Assembly (NCBI GenBank): GCA_963769045.1 | Contig: CAVYKK010000009.1 | Coordinates: 186,001 to 250,000 of the forward strand | Length of the DNA: 64,000 nucleotides | Direction of reading: 5' to 3' | Source: Methanocella_A sp963769045 | GTDB lineage: Archaea > Halobacteriota > Methanocellia > Methanocellales > Methanocellaceae | Shown: one piece after another, positions 50,897 through 60,199 of the stretch | Numbering within the stretch: position 1 is the stretch's first letter | How the letters are laid out: every line of letters begins with the position of its first letter | Made by a program: the position numbers and the translations under genes | Notes under the pieces: model-generated | The model's input: only the letters and a program-made list of their open reading frames with translations | Database searches by the model: none | What the model was told of the DNA's origin: nothing

Positions 50897-52030
50897 TTAT
50901 TTCATCCGTCCGTCGTCCTTCTTGCGCCAGACACGCCAGACCCACCAGAGCGATATCAGTGTAGCGACGGACGTCGAGCCGATCAGCAGGTATATGTACC
51001 ACCAGTGATCGGCCATCGGGGCCCCCATGACCAGGTATCCGCTGCCAGCGATGGTGGCCAGGGTGTTGGGCACCAGTGCCGCCGTGCCGAGCACGGTCAG
51101 GTACGCGGTGACCAGCGCGAACCGGTTGTTCATGGTCTGCAGCTGGTTATTGTAGATGCTCTGCATCACTTCGAGGCCGGAGGCGAGCACGTTGGACATC
51201 TGCTCCGAGAGCTCGATATGCCGGTCGATGTTGTCAGATAAGATCCCTATCCTGCCGAGCAGCTTCTCGTCATCGGTGATCAGGTCGGCGTCGCCGTAGC
51301 GCAGGGACTCAATCACGTCCTTGCTGGCCCAGAGGGCGTTCAGGTAGATGATGAGGACATGCTTCATCTCGTAGATCTCGCGGGCGACGATCCTCTTATC
51401 CAGGTCTTCGTCGATCAGCCGCTTGCTGATGTCGTCCCCGTGCTTCTCGATCTCGCGCAGGTACTCGAAGTTACGGTCGTTGTTCTCGTCGATGATGCGT
51501 TCAAGGATGAGGGTGATACGATCGGCAGTTGTGTCCGCCTTGATCTTCTTGATGAAGGTCGGGGAGTAACGGGCGAATTTCATGATCCTGTTGACATCCC
51601 CCTCGTGTACGGTCATGATAAGGTTGCCTTTGATCAGGATGACGACCGGCCGCACTTTCACGTCGAAGGCGTTGACGATGATCGCGGGCATCATGATGCC
51701 AAGCTCTGTGTCCGCGTCCTCGTAGGACGACAGGAAACCCGACAACAGCTTCTGTATGGGTACCTGAGTAAAGCCCGCCGTCGCGGCAACCTTTTCGAGG
51801 TCCTTCTCGATCTCGTTAATCGAGTAATCGATCCACGCCACGCTGGCAGACTGGATGGCAGCGATATGCTCTTCCAGTGGCCGGTCGACCTGTTTTTCAA
51901 CCTGCCCGTCCGGCTTTAGCCAGACGCAAACGTTCGGCTGCTTTGTCGACTGAATGGCCTGCGCGACCTGGTTATCCATATCGATCATCCTGTCCCTGTC
52001 GTTTTTACGATATTCCCTCTGGCTTTTCAC
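50897..52030 (-). CDS. CorA-like membrane protein lacking the GMN motif
   Basis: 377 residues, laid out like CorA: a long soluble N-terminal domain, a helical stretch ending EVMQSIYNNQLQTMNNRFALVTAYLTVLGTAALVPNTLATIAGSGY, and two C-terminal membrane helices with a basic tail (RVWRKKDDGRMK). CorA Mg2+ channels have the motif YGMN after helix 1; here the region reads AGSGYLVMG without GMN, so Mg2+ transport is doubtful and efflux or sensing is possible. Start could be ATG 51988 (MIDMDNQ) instead of 52030. Confidence 0.78.
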   Translation of the reverse strand: MKSQREYRKNDRDRMIDMDNQVAQAIQSTKQPNVCVWLKPDGQVEKQVDRPLEEHIAAIQSASVAWIDYSINEIEKDLEKVAATAGFTQVPIQKLLSGFLSSYEDADTELGIMMPAIIVNAFDVKVRPVVILIKGNLIMTVHEGDVNRIMKFARYSPTFIKKIKADTTADRITLILERIIDENNDRNFEYLREIEKHGDDISKRLIDEDLDKRIVAREIYEMKHVLIIYLNALWASKDVIESLRYGDADLITDDEKLLGRIGILSDNIDRHIELSEQMSNVLASGLEVMQSIYNNQLQTMNNRFALVTAYLTVLGTAALVPNTLATIAGSGYLVMGAPMADHWWYIYLLIGSTSVATLISLWWVWRVWRKKDDGRMK

Positions 52031-52237
52031 CTATATTAGCTATGTGCTGAAGCCTGCTCCGGAACATTTCATACAAATCTATATTAATTAATAGATAATA
52101 GTATATACTGCAGGCGCATGCCACGTAAAGAGAAAATCTTTATGGAATGACACGGTATCTGCACAGTCAGAGTGAAAAGTCTATAGTTTCACAGTGGTTC
52201 AACAGTTTTATCAAATTTCGACAGGAAGGATACTCAA

Positions 52238-53095
52238 TTGCACAGGATCGTCTCTAAGTCCCAGATCGCATCGTTCACCACGCAGATCGTCGTCGAGGCG
52301 CCTGACGTGGCAAGAAAGGCGCGCGCCGGGCAGTTCGTCATAGTGCGGGCAGCCGAGAACGGCGAACGCGTGCCGCTCACCATCGCCGACTACGACCGGG
52401 AGCAGGGCACCATTACCATGGTGATCCAGCCTGTGGGACGGTCTACGGGACAAATCTGCTCCATCTGCGAGGGAGACCGCCTTCTCGACGTGGCCGGGCC
52501 GCTGGGCAACCCGAGCGAGCTGGTCGAAGGCGGGACCGTCGTTTGCATCGGCGGAGGCATCGGCATCGCACCGATCTACCCTATCGCCAGGGAAATGAAA
52601 GCCCATGGCAACAAAGTCATTACAATCATCGGTGCAAGGAGCGCCGACTATCTCTTCTGGGAGGACAAGCTTGGCGCCGTCAGCGACGAGATGCACATAG
52701 CGACCGACGATGGGTCGAAGGGCATCAAGGGCTTCGTGACCATGCCGCTGCTGGACCTGATGAAGTCGGGCACGAAGATCGACCGCGTCATCGCCATCGG
52801 GCCGCTTGTCATGATGAAGAACATCGCCAACACGACAAAGCCTTTCGGAGTGAAGACCATTGTCAGCCTGAACCCGATCATGGTCGACGGCACAGGCATG
52901 TGCGGCTCCTGTCGCGTATCTATTGCGGGAAAGACGAAATTTTCCTGCGTGGACGGTCCCGAGTTCGACGCCCATGATGTCAACTTCGACGAACTGCTGG
53001 CCAGAGGGAGAATATATGCGCCCGAGGAGGGCGCGGCCCGGGAAGCCTATGAACACATGAAGGACGGTGTGCCGCTGTGCCTGGCGAGAAAGTAG
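52238..53095 (+). CDS. FAD/NAD(P)-binding ferredoxin reductase-like subunit (NfnA/SudB type)
   Basis: 285 residues. Flavin site RVPLTIADYD, then NAD-site VCIGGGIGIAPIYPIA, and a C-terminal iron-sulfur site CGSCRVS ... FSCVDGPEFDAHDVNFD, as in the small subunit of NADH-dependent ferredoxin:NADP+ oxidoreductase and sulfide dehydrogenase. TTG 52238 has GGAAGG at 52225-52230. The next gene overlaps its end by 19 bases, so the two subunits are translationally coupled. Confidence 0.88.
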   Translation: MHRIVSKSQIASFTTQIVVEAPDVARKARAGQFVIVRAAENGERVPLTIADYDREQGTITMVIQPVGRSTGQICSICEGDRLLDVAGPLGNPSELVEGGTVVCIGGGIGIAPIYPIAREMKAHGNKVITIIGARSADYLFWEDKLGAVSDEMHIATDDGSKGIKGFVTMPLLDLMKSGTKIDRVIAIGPLVMMKNIANTTKPFGVKTIVSLNPIMVDGTGMCGSCRVSIAGKTKFSCVDGPEFDAHDVNFDELLARGRIYAPEEGAAREAYEHMKDGVPLCLARK

Positions 53096-54540
53096 ACGAC
53101 TGGCTCAAGCGCAAGAAGGCAGGCGTCGTGAAGGAAGAGAAGACCATCGACCGCCGCCAGCGTGTGCAGCCGAAAGAGCAGCCTCCGGAAGAGCGCATCA
53201 AAAACTTCCGGGAAGTGACGGGCACCTACACCGAAGACGAGGCGAAGCGCGAGGCGAAGCGCTGCCTGAAGTGCAAGACGCCCATGTGCATCGAGGGCTG
53301 CCCGGTGGGCATCGACATCCCGAAGTTCGTCATCGAGATCGCGGAGGGTAAGACGCAGGAAGCGGCAGGGACGATCAAGGACCGGAACAGCCTGCCGGCC
53401 ATCTGCGGCCGCGTCTGCCCGCAGGAGTCCCAGTGCGAGAAGCTCTGTATCCTGGGCATGAAGTGGAAGCCGCTGTCCATCGGTCGTCTGGAGCGCTATG
53501 CCGCGGACCTGCAGACGGACAATCATGTCGAGCCCCAGCCACCGAATGGTCAGAAGGTCGCCGTGATTGGCTCTGGCCCCGCCGGGCTGACCGCAGCTGG
53601 TGAGCTGGCGAAGATGGGCTACAAAGTGGTCATATTCGAGGCATTACATACGGCTGGCGGTGTGCTGGCCTATGGCATCCCCGAGTTCCGCCTGCCCAAG
53701 GACATAGTGGCTAAAGAAGTCGCCTACGTCAAGAGCCTTGGCGTGGAGATACGGCTGAACCAGATCGTCGGCAAGACGGTCACCATCGATGAGCTGCTGA
53801 AGGAGTACGATGCGGTCTTCATCGGCAGCGGCGCAGGCCTGCCCAGCTTTTTGGGCATCCCGGGCGAGAACCTGAACGGCGTCTACTCGGCCAACGAGTA
53901 CCTGACTCGGGTCAACCTGATGAAGGCCTACAGGTTCCCGGACTACGACACGCCCATCAAGAGAGGCAAGACAGTGGCCGTTGTCGGCGGTGGCAACGTG
54001 GCCATGGACGCGGCCAGGACGGCCCGCCGGCTCGGCGCGCATGTCTATCTCATTTACCGCAGGGGCGAAGAGGAAATGCCCGCGAGGCGCGAGGAGATCG
54101 AGCACGCGAGGGAAGAGGGCATCGAGTTCAGGCTGCTGATGAACCCGGTCAGAGTCGTCGGCGATGACCAGGGCTGGGTCAAGGGCATCGAGTGCGTGAC
54201 CATGGAACTGTCGGAGCCCGATGAGTCCGGCCGGGCCAGGCCAGTGCCGGTAAAGGGCAGCGAGGCAGTCATCGATGTCGACACAGTCATCGTCGCTATA
54301 GGCAACTCGCCGAACCCGATGCTGGCAAAGACGACGCATGGCCTGAAGCTCAATAAACACGGTGCCATAGAGGTGGACGGATACACGTTCATGACCTCGA
54401 GGGACGGCGTGTTCGCGGGCGGCGACGCGGTCTCCGGGTCGGCCACGGTGATTAGCGCCATGGGGCAGGCGAAGGAAGCGGCAAAGGCTATTGACGAGTA
54501 CATCAAGGGCAAGGCGGAAAAAAATTCCGCCTCTGCCTGA
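53077..54540 (+). CDS. NADPH-dependent glutamate synthase small-subunit-like protein (NfnB/GltD/GltA)
   Basis: 487 residues, GTG start overlapping the upstream gene. N-terminal 4Fe-4S motifs AKRCLKCKTPMCIEGCPVGIDIP and ICGRVCPQESQCEKLCILG, FAD site VAVIGSGPAGLTAAGEL, NADP site VAVVGGGNVAMDAARTARRLGA, and C-terminal GVFAGGDAVSGSATV. Together with the preceding subunit it most likely forms an NfnAB-type electron-bifurcating or sulfide dehydrogenase flavoprotein rather than a true glutamate synthase, since no large GltB gene is near. Confidence 0.9.
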   Translation: MPGEKVDDWLKRKKAGVVKEEKTIDRRQRVQPKEQPPEERIKNFREVTGTYTEDEAKREAKRCLKCKTPMCIEGCPVGIDIPKFVIEIAEGKTQEAAGTIKDRNSLPAICGRVCPQESQCEKLCILGMKWKPLSIGRLERYAADLQTDNHVEPQPPNGQKVAVIGSGPAGLTAAGELAKMGYKVVIFEALHTAGGVLAYGIPEFRLPKDIVAKEVAYVKSLGVEIRLNQIVGKTVTIDELLKEYDAVFIGSGAGLPSFLGIPGENLNGVYSANEYLTRVNLMKAYRFPDYDTPIKRGKTVAVVGGGNVAMDAARTARRLGAHVYLIYRRGEEEMPARREEIEHAREEGIEFRLLMNPVRVVGDDQGWVKGIECVTMELSEPDESGRARPVPVKGSEAVIDVDTVIVAIGNSPNPMLAKTTHGLKLNKHGAIEVDGYTFMTSRDGVFAGGDAVSGSATVISAMGQAKEAAKAIDEYIKGKAEKNSASA

Positions 54541-54626
54541 TTTTACTTTTATTCTATCGTCGATTCAACGATTGTGAGATAACTGCTTAATACTCACTCG
54601 TATTTGTTACCTGACAGGGATTTGCG

Positions 54627-55542
54627 ATGGAGTACTCTATCAGGACAGAGAACCTGTCGAAGGTCTATAGGAAGACAAAAGCCGTCGATTCGATCAATAT
54701 CTGCTGTCGGTAAAGGCGAGGTCTGCGGATTCGTCGGCCCCAACGGCGCCGGCAAGACCACGACGATCGGCATGCTGACCGGCATGATCGTGCCGTCGGA
54801 GGGCAGGTGTTTCGTAAACGACATCGAAGTAGCGCGGCACCCGATCGAAGTGAAGCGGGTCATCGGCTACATGCCGGACGGCTTCGGGTTCTATGGCCAC
54901 ATGAACGCCACGCGTAACCTGAAGTACTTCGCCAGACTGTACGGCATCGAGGGCCATGCGGCCGAAACGAAGATCGCTTCCCTGCTCGAAACGGTAGGCC
55001 TGGCGAAAGTCGACAAGCCCACAGGCACGTATTCCCGGGGCATGCGGCAGCGGCTCGGCCTGGCCCGGGCATTGATAAACGATCCTGAGATCATTTTCCT
55101 GGACGAGCCGACTATCGGCGTAGACCCGGAAGGCGTGGTGCAGTTCCGGAACGTTATCAAAGAGCAGGCGGAGGCCGGCAAGACCATCTTTTTCTCGTCC
55201 CACATCCTCAGCGAGGTGCAGCACATCTGCAACACGGTCTGCATCATCTCCCATGGCAAGATCATGGCCCAGGGGACCCTTGACGAGGTCAAGGCGAAGA
55301 TGCGCGGAGAAAAGGAGTACAAGATCATGGTCAGGGTCATCGGCACCATGCCGAAGCTGACCCACCCGCTGATCACCGACGCGGTATATCATAACGGCAG
55401 CGCCGTCATAAAGGCGAAAACGGACATCAGGGACGAGATTGCCGTGGAACTGGTCATGGGCAAGGCTCGCCTGACGGAGCTCCGGATGGAAGAGGAATCG
55501 CTGGAAGACGTGTTCATGGAAACCGTCTACAAGGGGGTCTGA
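54627..55542 (+). pseudogene. ABC transporter ATP-binding protein with a frameshift near its start
   Basis: From ATG 54627 the first frame reads MEYSIRTENLSKVYRKTKAV then DSINI and a stop at 54712; the continuation SVGKGEVCGFVGPNGAGKTTTIGML lies in the next frame, and removal of one base (G at 54703) restores a normal ABC-2-type ATPase. Downstream: TYSRGMRQRLGLARALI (signature), IIFLDEPTIGVDP, and FSSHILSEVQ are intact. It powers the two permeases that follow, for export of an unknown compound. Confidence 0.8.
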
Positions 55543-55543
55543 C

Positions 55544-56754
55544 ATGAGGCCGGAACTGATTGTTGCGGAAAAAGAATTTCGCGACCACATCATGAGCAAG
55601 CGGTTCATTATCATATTTGGCATCATGATGCTGCTGGCCATTTATGCGATAAGCACGGGCATGGACGCATACAATAAAGCGCTCGACGAGTACAAGAACC
55701 CGCAGCTCTCGCCGGGCTATGCAGTACCAGCAGCAGGCGATCGATAATTATCAGCGAATGATCCAGGAAGCCCAGGCCCGGAACGATTCGCCGAGTCGAT
55801 CAGCATGATGCAAAACCAGCTTGATATGATGCGGAACCCGTCGATGCCTTCCGTGCTGAACGTGTTCCAGAGCATGACTATGCTCTTTACCTTCGTCGGC
55901 ATGATCCTGGGAGCCGCGATGGGCTTCGACCAGATCGCCCGGGAAAAGGACGAAGGGTCGCTGAAGTTCCTGGTCTCCAGCCCTATTTACCGGGACGCCA
56001 TCATCAACGGCAAGACTATCGGGGCGATTGCCGCACTGGCCGCCGCCATGGGCGCTGCCTTTGCCATCGCCATCGCCATCGTCATGCTCAAGGGCATTGT
56101 GCCTGGCGTGGACGACCTGATCAGGATTTTCCTGTTCTTCATCGCGGCAATGCTCTACTGCGCGGCCTTTTTCGCACTGGCCATGATGGTGTCCGCACTC
56201 TCGAAGAACACGGCCATGGCTGCCATATTTACCGTGGGCATGGTGTTCGCCGTCTTCATATATACGGTGATGGCTGTGCTCGCTTGAGCATGATCGCCAG
56301 CAGCATCGTAGGCCCCGCGCCTGTCATCGACTATTCACACTATTATACTCCGGTCCCCGTCATCGGGAACGAGTCGGCTGGAAATGTCACCGTTATCCGG
56401 CCCCCGCCCCGGCCCAATACGATTATAGTGAGACCAACGATTGGACAATACAACGACCGGCTGCAACAAGTACAGTCGGAAGTCTCCAACATTTTGTCTG
56501 TATTTTCGCCCATCGATAGTTTCAGCGGCTATCTGGGCTACGGCCACATGGGCATCGGCCCGGCGATGATCACCCGGCAGAACACGTATGCATACATGTA
56601 CGGTCCCGCGACGGGGATGGCCAGCAGCGGAGAGGAGATGTCGCTGCTGGACTCCCTGGCCAGCGTATGGATGCGAGTGCTGATCCTGATCGCGGAGATT
56701 ATTGCGGCGTTCGGGATAGCGTACCTGGCCTTCATGAGGACGGACATAAGATAA
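55544..56754 (+). pseudogene. ABC-2-type permease, copy 1, with three frame breaks
   Basis: Begins MRPELIVAEKEFRDHIMSKR and one membrane helix, then stops at 55747. The adjoining frame reads QQQAIDNYQRMIQEAQARND, and the original frame resumes at ESISMMQNQLDMM (about 55798), so a pair of compensating indels lies at about 55725 and 55795. A third break at 56285 separates TVMAVLA-stop from SMIASSIVGPAP. The rest (MGFDQIAREKDEGSLKFLVSSPIY, six hydrophobic segments) is intact. Paralog of the gene at 56794. Confidence 0.75.
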
Positions 56755-56793
56755 TTGCAGATGCGACTGATGAAGGACTAAGCCTGGTAGAAT

Positions 56794-57964
56794 ATGAGAC
56801 CGGAACTGATCATTGCGGAGAAAGAGTTCAGGGACCACATCACGAGCAAGCGGTTCATCGTTGTGTTCGGCATCATGATACTGATCGCCGTCTATGGCAT
56901 CAACGTAGGTATGGACAGCTATTACCAGAGGCTCGATAGCTACAAGACTGCGCAACCCGATCCGTATAACAACAACCGGTATATCATTCAGAATCTACAG
57001 GACGCAATCCAAAATGCTACGGAAAAGGGGAAGCCCGACGATTGTATCGCCGGGGCTGCAGTCTCAGCTCGATCTGCTGACCAATCCGCCTATGCCCACC
57101 GTACGGGAGGCGTTCCAGGGCATGATCTTCATCCTCACGCTCATGGGCATGGTCCTGGGAGCAACGATGGGCTTTGACCAAATCGCCCGGGAGAAAGACG
57201 AGGGCTCGATTAAGTTCCTCGCCTCCAGCCCCATCTACTGCGATGCCATCATCAATGGCAAGACCATCGGTGCCATCCTCACGCTTGCGATCGCAATGGC
57301 CGCCGCGTTCGCCGTCGCCCTGGCCATCGTCATGATCAAGGGCGCCGTGCCGGGCGTCGAGGACATGGTGAGGATTTCGCTGTTCTTCGTTGCCGCGCTA
57401 CTGTATTGCACAGTGTTCTTCTCGATCGCAATGATGCTGTCGGCAATCGCGAAGAACACTGCCACGGCCGCCATATTCGCCGTGGGCCTCCTGGTGCTGC
57501 TGGCCCTGTACTCGCTCCTTTCGTACGGCATCGCCTACTCGATCGCCGACACGCTCATGGGCCCGGTGCCGAAAGAGGGCACGTACGATTACATGATCAG
57601 CACAGAAAGGGAAAACGGCACGTCAGTGCCGATGAATTACACTGAGTATGCCGCGTACCAGACGAAACGAGAGGCGTTGATCCGGCAAGTCTCGGACGTG
57701 ATGACGGCCTTCTCCCCGATCAACGGCTTCGGCGGTACGTTAGGCATGGGCAACTCGGGTATCGGCGTGACGTTGCTGTCCAATCCGTCCACTACGCAAT
57801 ACGTTTCAGGGCCGAATTTTTTTACGAGTGTCAATATTCCGCAGGAAATGTCGCTGGTCGATGCACTCGGTAGCATATGGACGAAGGTACTGGCCATTAT
57901 GGTCGAGATCGTCGCCGCGTTCGGCATCGCCTATGTAGCCTTCATGAGGGCAGATGTCCGATGA
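56794..57964 (+). pseudogene. ABC-2-type permease, copy 2, with one frame break
   Basis: MRPELIIAEKEFRDHITSKR is nearly identical to copy 1. The first frame runs to IQNATEKGKPDDCIAG and then leaves frame; the other frame continues GLQSQLDLLTNPPMPTVREA. Removing one G from the GGGG run near 57052 joins them. The remainder encodes GFDQIAREKDEGSIKFLASSPIY and about six membrane helices, ending AFMRADVR like copy 1 (AFMRTDIR). The two copies probably form a heterodimer. Confidence 0.78.
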
Positions 57965-57994
57965 ATATCATCGATACCGGAAGGAGATGACATT

Positions 57995-58954
57995 ATGAAA
58001 GTTACGCCCGGAAAATACTTTTTCATCATTCTGTCGTTTATCGCTATGATCCTGACGATTATCCTGGCATATGCCATCGTCGTAACACCAGCCGGTATGC
58101 CCGGCCCGAAAAGCACGGCGGATAACTCCACAGGCCTGTATGCAATAACGCCATCAGACGGATCAGCAGGATACGTCTGGGTAGGATTCCCGAACGGCTC
58201 TGCAAATCTATCGGAAACCTACGCGACACCGACACCCATCGGATCTTACAGCAATTTCACGATTATACATCTGAACGACTCAGAATGGCAGTCGTACAAT
58301 AAAACCCCGAAAGACGATATGCCGCTCTCCTGGTGGTCCTTCAATCAGACGCCCGTCGATGAACCGCACACCAGGGAAGCCGTGATCGTCTACTTCCGGG
58401 ATAACCCCTCGTCGATGAACGCTTTTGCCGGCACTTACAACATTACCCCGATCTTCTACAAAGCCGATATCCGGATGGCTGTGTTCGAAACGGTAGTCAA
58501 TCAGTTCCCGCTCGTGATAAGCAATAAGACCCGTGAAGTGATCGAGAAACTTTCGCAGGACCCCCTGGTCGAACTGGCCTATCGGGACACTTACTTGTTC
58601 CTGGATAGGAGAGAGCCGATTAATACTACGGCATCTGTGACCTACCCGGAGGAATACGACAGGAAAGGCCGGGAGTACGTGCCACATCAGCTAATGGTCG
58701 GCTTCTGGAGGATTCCGCCGTCAATCGATGAGTTTAGCGCTCGCTGCGGCGGGAAGCCGGTCAACCTGACTGAGTCGGATCTGGAATTCAAATGGGTACT
58801 GTTCGAAACCGAAGACATGAACGGCTTCATCGATCGCGCATCACAGGACCCATACGTCAGATACGTGGAACTGAACGGCATCTTCCGCATGGATGACATG
58901 GATGACAGCTTCCCGACGGCCATTATTAATGCCACAGGTCCGTCGGGGCTATGA
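57995..58954 (+). CDS. secreted protein with two subtilisin-propeptide (I9)-like domains
   Basis: 319 residues with an N-terminal membrane segment (about 8-29) and many NxS/T sites. Two similar modules, about 120-212 (REAVIVYFRDNPSSMNAFAGTYNITPIF...EKLSQDPLVELAYRDTYLFL) and 228-306 (VPHQLMVGFWRIPPSIDEFSARCGG...RASQDPYVRYVELNGIFRM), follow the pattern 'strand - helix - strand - DPxVxYVExN' of inhibitor I9 propeptides. No protease domain follows. It comes 30 bases after the ABC permease, probably in its transcript. Confidence 0.65.
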   Translation: MKVTPGKYFFIILSFIAMILTIILAYAIVVTPAGMPGPKSTADNSTGLYAITPSDGSAGYVWVGFPNGSANLSETYATPTPIGSYSNFTIIHLNDSEWQSYNKTPKDDMPLSWWSFNQTPVDEPHTREAVIVYFRDNPSSMNAFAGTYNITPIFYKADIRMAVFETVVNQFPLVISNKTREVIEKLSQDPLVELAYRDTYLFLDRREPINTTASVTYPEEYDRKGREYVPHQLMVGFWRIPPSIDEFSARCGGKPVNLTESDLEFKWVLFETEDMNGFIDRASQDPYVRYVELNGIFRMDDMDDSFPTAIINATGPSGL

Positions 58955-59028
58955 GAGTATTTTCACGTCGTGTACAGAAAAGATATTTGTAGGACCCGGT
59001 TACAGTCCTATCGGGTAAGCTGACCGAT

Positions 59029-59883
59029 ATGACCGTCGAAGACATCCTCAAGCGCCGGATGAAGGAGCTGCTCCTGAAGGAGACGCCCTACGTGCTGGAA
59101 GAGGCCCGGTTCGGGATGTTCGACCTGGCGGTCTACATGCCCGAGGACTGTGCCTTCGAAGGGCTGTCCGAAAGCGGGCAGGTCAGCGCGGTCCGTGCGT
59201 GCAACCATTATTTGCTCGACGGCACCTGTGCCGACCGCAAAAAGACTTTTTTATCGAACTATGAGCCGGAGTACGACGAGCAGTGCCTGCTCACCGGATT
59301 CAGGGATAAGCCGACCGGCACAATCATTCCGGAAAAGGACTTCAACGATATGCTCGCCGACCGCAGGGGAATGAAGAAGAAGATGAGCTGCGATGCGGCG
59401 GAGAAACGGTGTGATTATCTCATTAAGCGCCTGACTACAGAGCAGTGCTTTTCACAGGGCACGAAGCTGAAGCAGGGCCTGCACCTGCTGGAATTCAAAA
59501 GCGACCACGACGACGTAAACCGCTTTTTAGAGCAGCTCCCCCACTACGCCATGCTCGGTGACTACGTCTGGCTCGTGCTGGGCGAACGGCAGAAAGAGCC
59601 GAAGTGGCTGCCGTCCTTCGTGGGCCTCTTCCGGGAAAGCGGCGAAGGCTTTGTCATGGTCAAGGAGAGCCAGTACCTGAAACGGCTCCCGCCCCTCAAC
59701 GAGGCCGTGCTGCGCGAATGCGGCATCGAAGGGCTGAAGGGCGATAAGCTTTACTCGTTCATGCGCAAGTGGTTCATTAATTCTATTTTTTACCGTGCCG
59801 AAGGGCTGGTCGTGCCCATGGACGACCTGGACAACGTGCTGAAGGACAGGAAAGAAAAGGGACAGCAGCGCAGGCTATTCTAA
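59029..59883 (+). CDS. unknown protein, possible PD-(D/E)xK nuclease
   Basis: 284 residues, no family recognised. TKLKQGLHLLEFKSDHDDVNRFLEQLPHYAMLGDYVWLVLGE has the spacing of a PD-(D/E)xK core: ExK (EFKS), a helix with Gln (EQLPHYA) and a closing strand (VWLVLGE). Several cysteines occur in the first half (CAFEG, RACNHYLLDGTCADRKK, CDAAEKRCDY). Not near other repair or restriction genes. It follows the I9-like gene by 75 bases. Confidence 0.55.
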   Translation: MTVEDILKRRMKELLLKETPYVLEEARFGMFDLAVYMPEDCAFEGLSESGQVSAVRACNHYLLDGTCADRKKTFLSNYEPEYDEQCLLTGFRDKPTGTIIPEKDFNDMLADRRGMKKKMSCDAAEKRCDYLIKRLTTEQCFSQGTKLKQGLHLLEFKSDHDDVNRFLEQLPHYAMLGDYVWLVLGERQKEPKWLPSFVGLFRESGEGFVMVKESQYLKRLPPLNEAVLRECGIEGLKGDKLYSFMRKWFINSIFYRAEGLVVPMDDLDNVLKDRKEKGQQRRLF

Positions 59884-60199
59884 GCCATCCTGAGGCTGCT
59901 ATTAAACAGCCCGTATGGAAGCCGCAAGGAATCTGCGGATGACCGGAGCCCGGGTCAGGCATTAGAAGATGATAAACCGGCCGGGCATGCGTTGTATGCC
60001 AGGCAGGCGAGCGTCTGCGCGCGTGAAGACAGACAGGCCGACATCCTCCTGCTGATCATAGTACTTCAAGGGACGCTAATGATTAATCAGAGAAATGATA
60101 CAGGTAGCCTCTTTGAATAATCCTTAGCGTCCTGGCGCCTTGGCGGCCTCCATACCGGAAGCCTATGCAACCTTGGTGTCATTGGCCCCCTTGGCGGCC
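59884..60199. repeat. gap with CTTGGCGGC-type 9-nt units
   Basis: Convergent intergenic region. Near 60000 a GC tract (GCGAGCGTCTGCGCGCGTG). From 60121 to 60206 the inverse form of the 9-nt unit, CTTAGCGTC, CTTGGCGGC, CTTGGTGTC, ATTGGCCCC, CTTGGCGGC, runs into the 3' end of the propeller gene. No gene seen. Confidence 0.6.
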
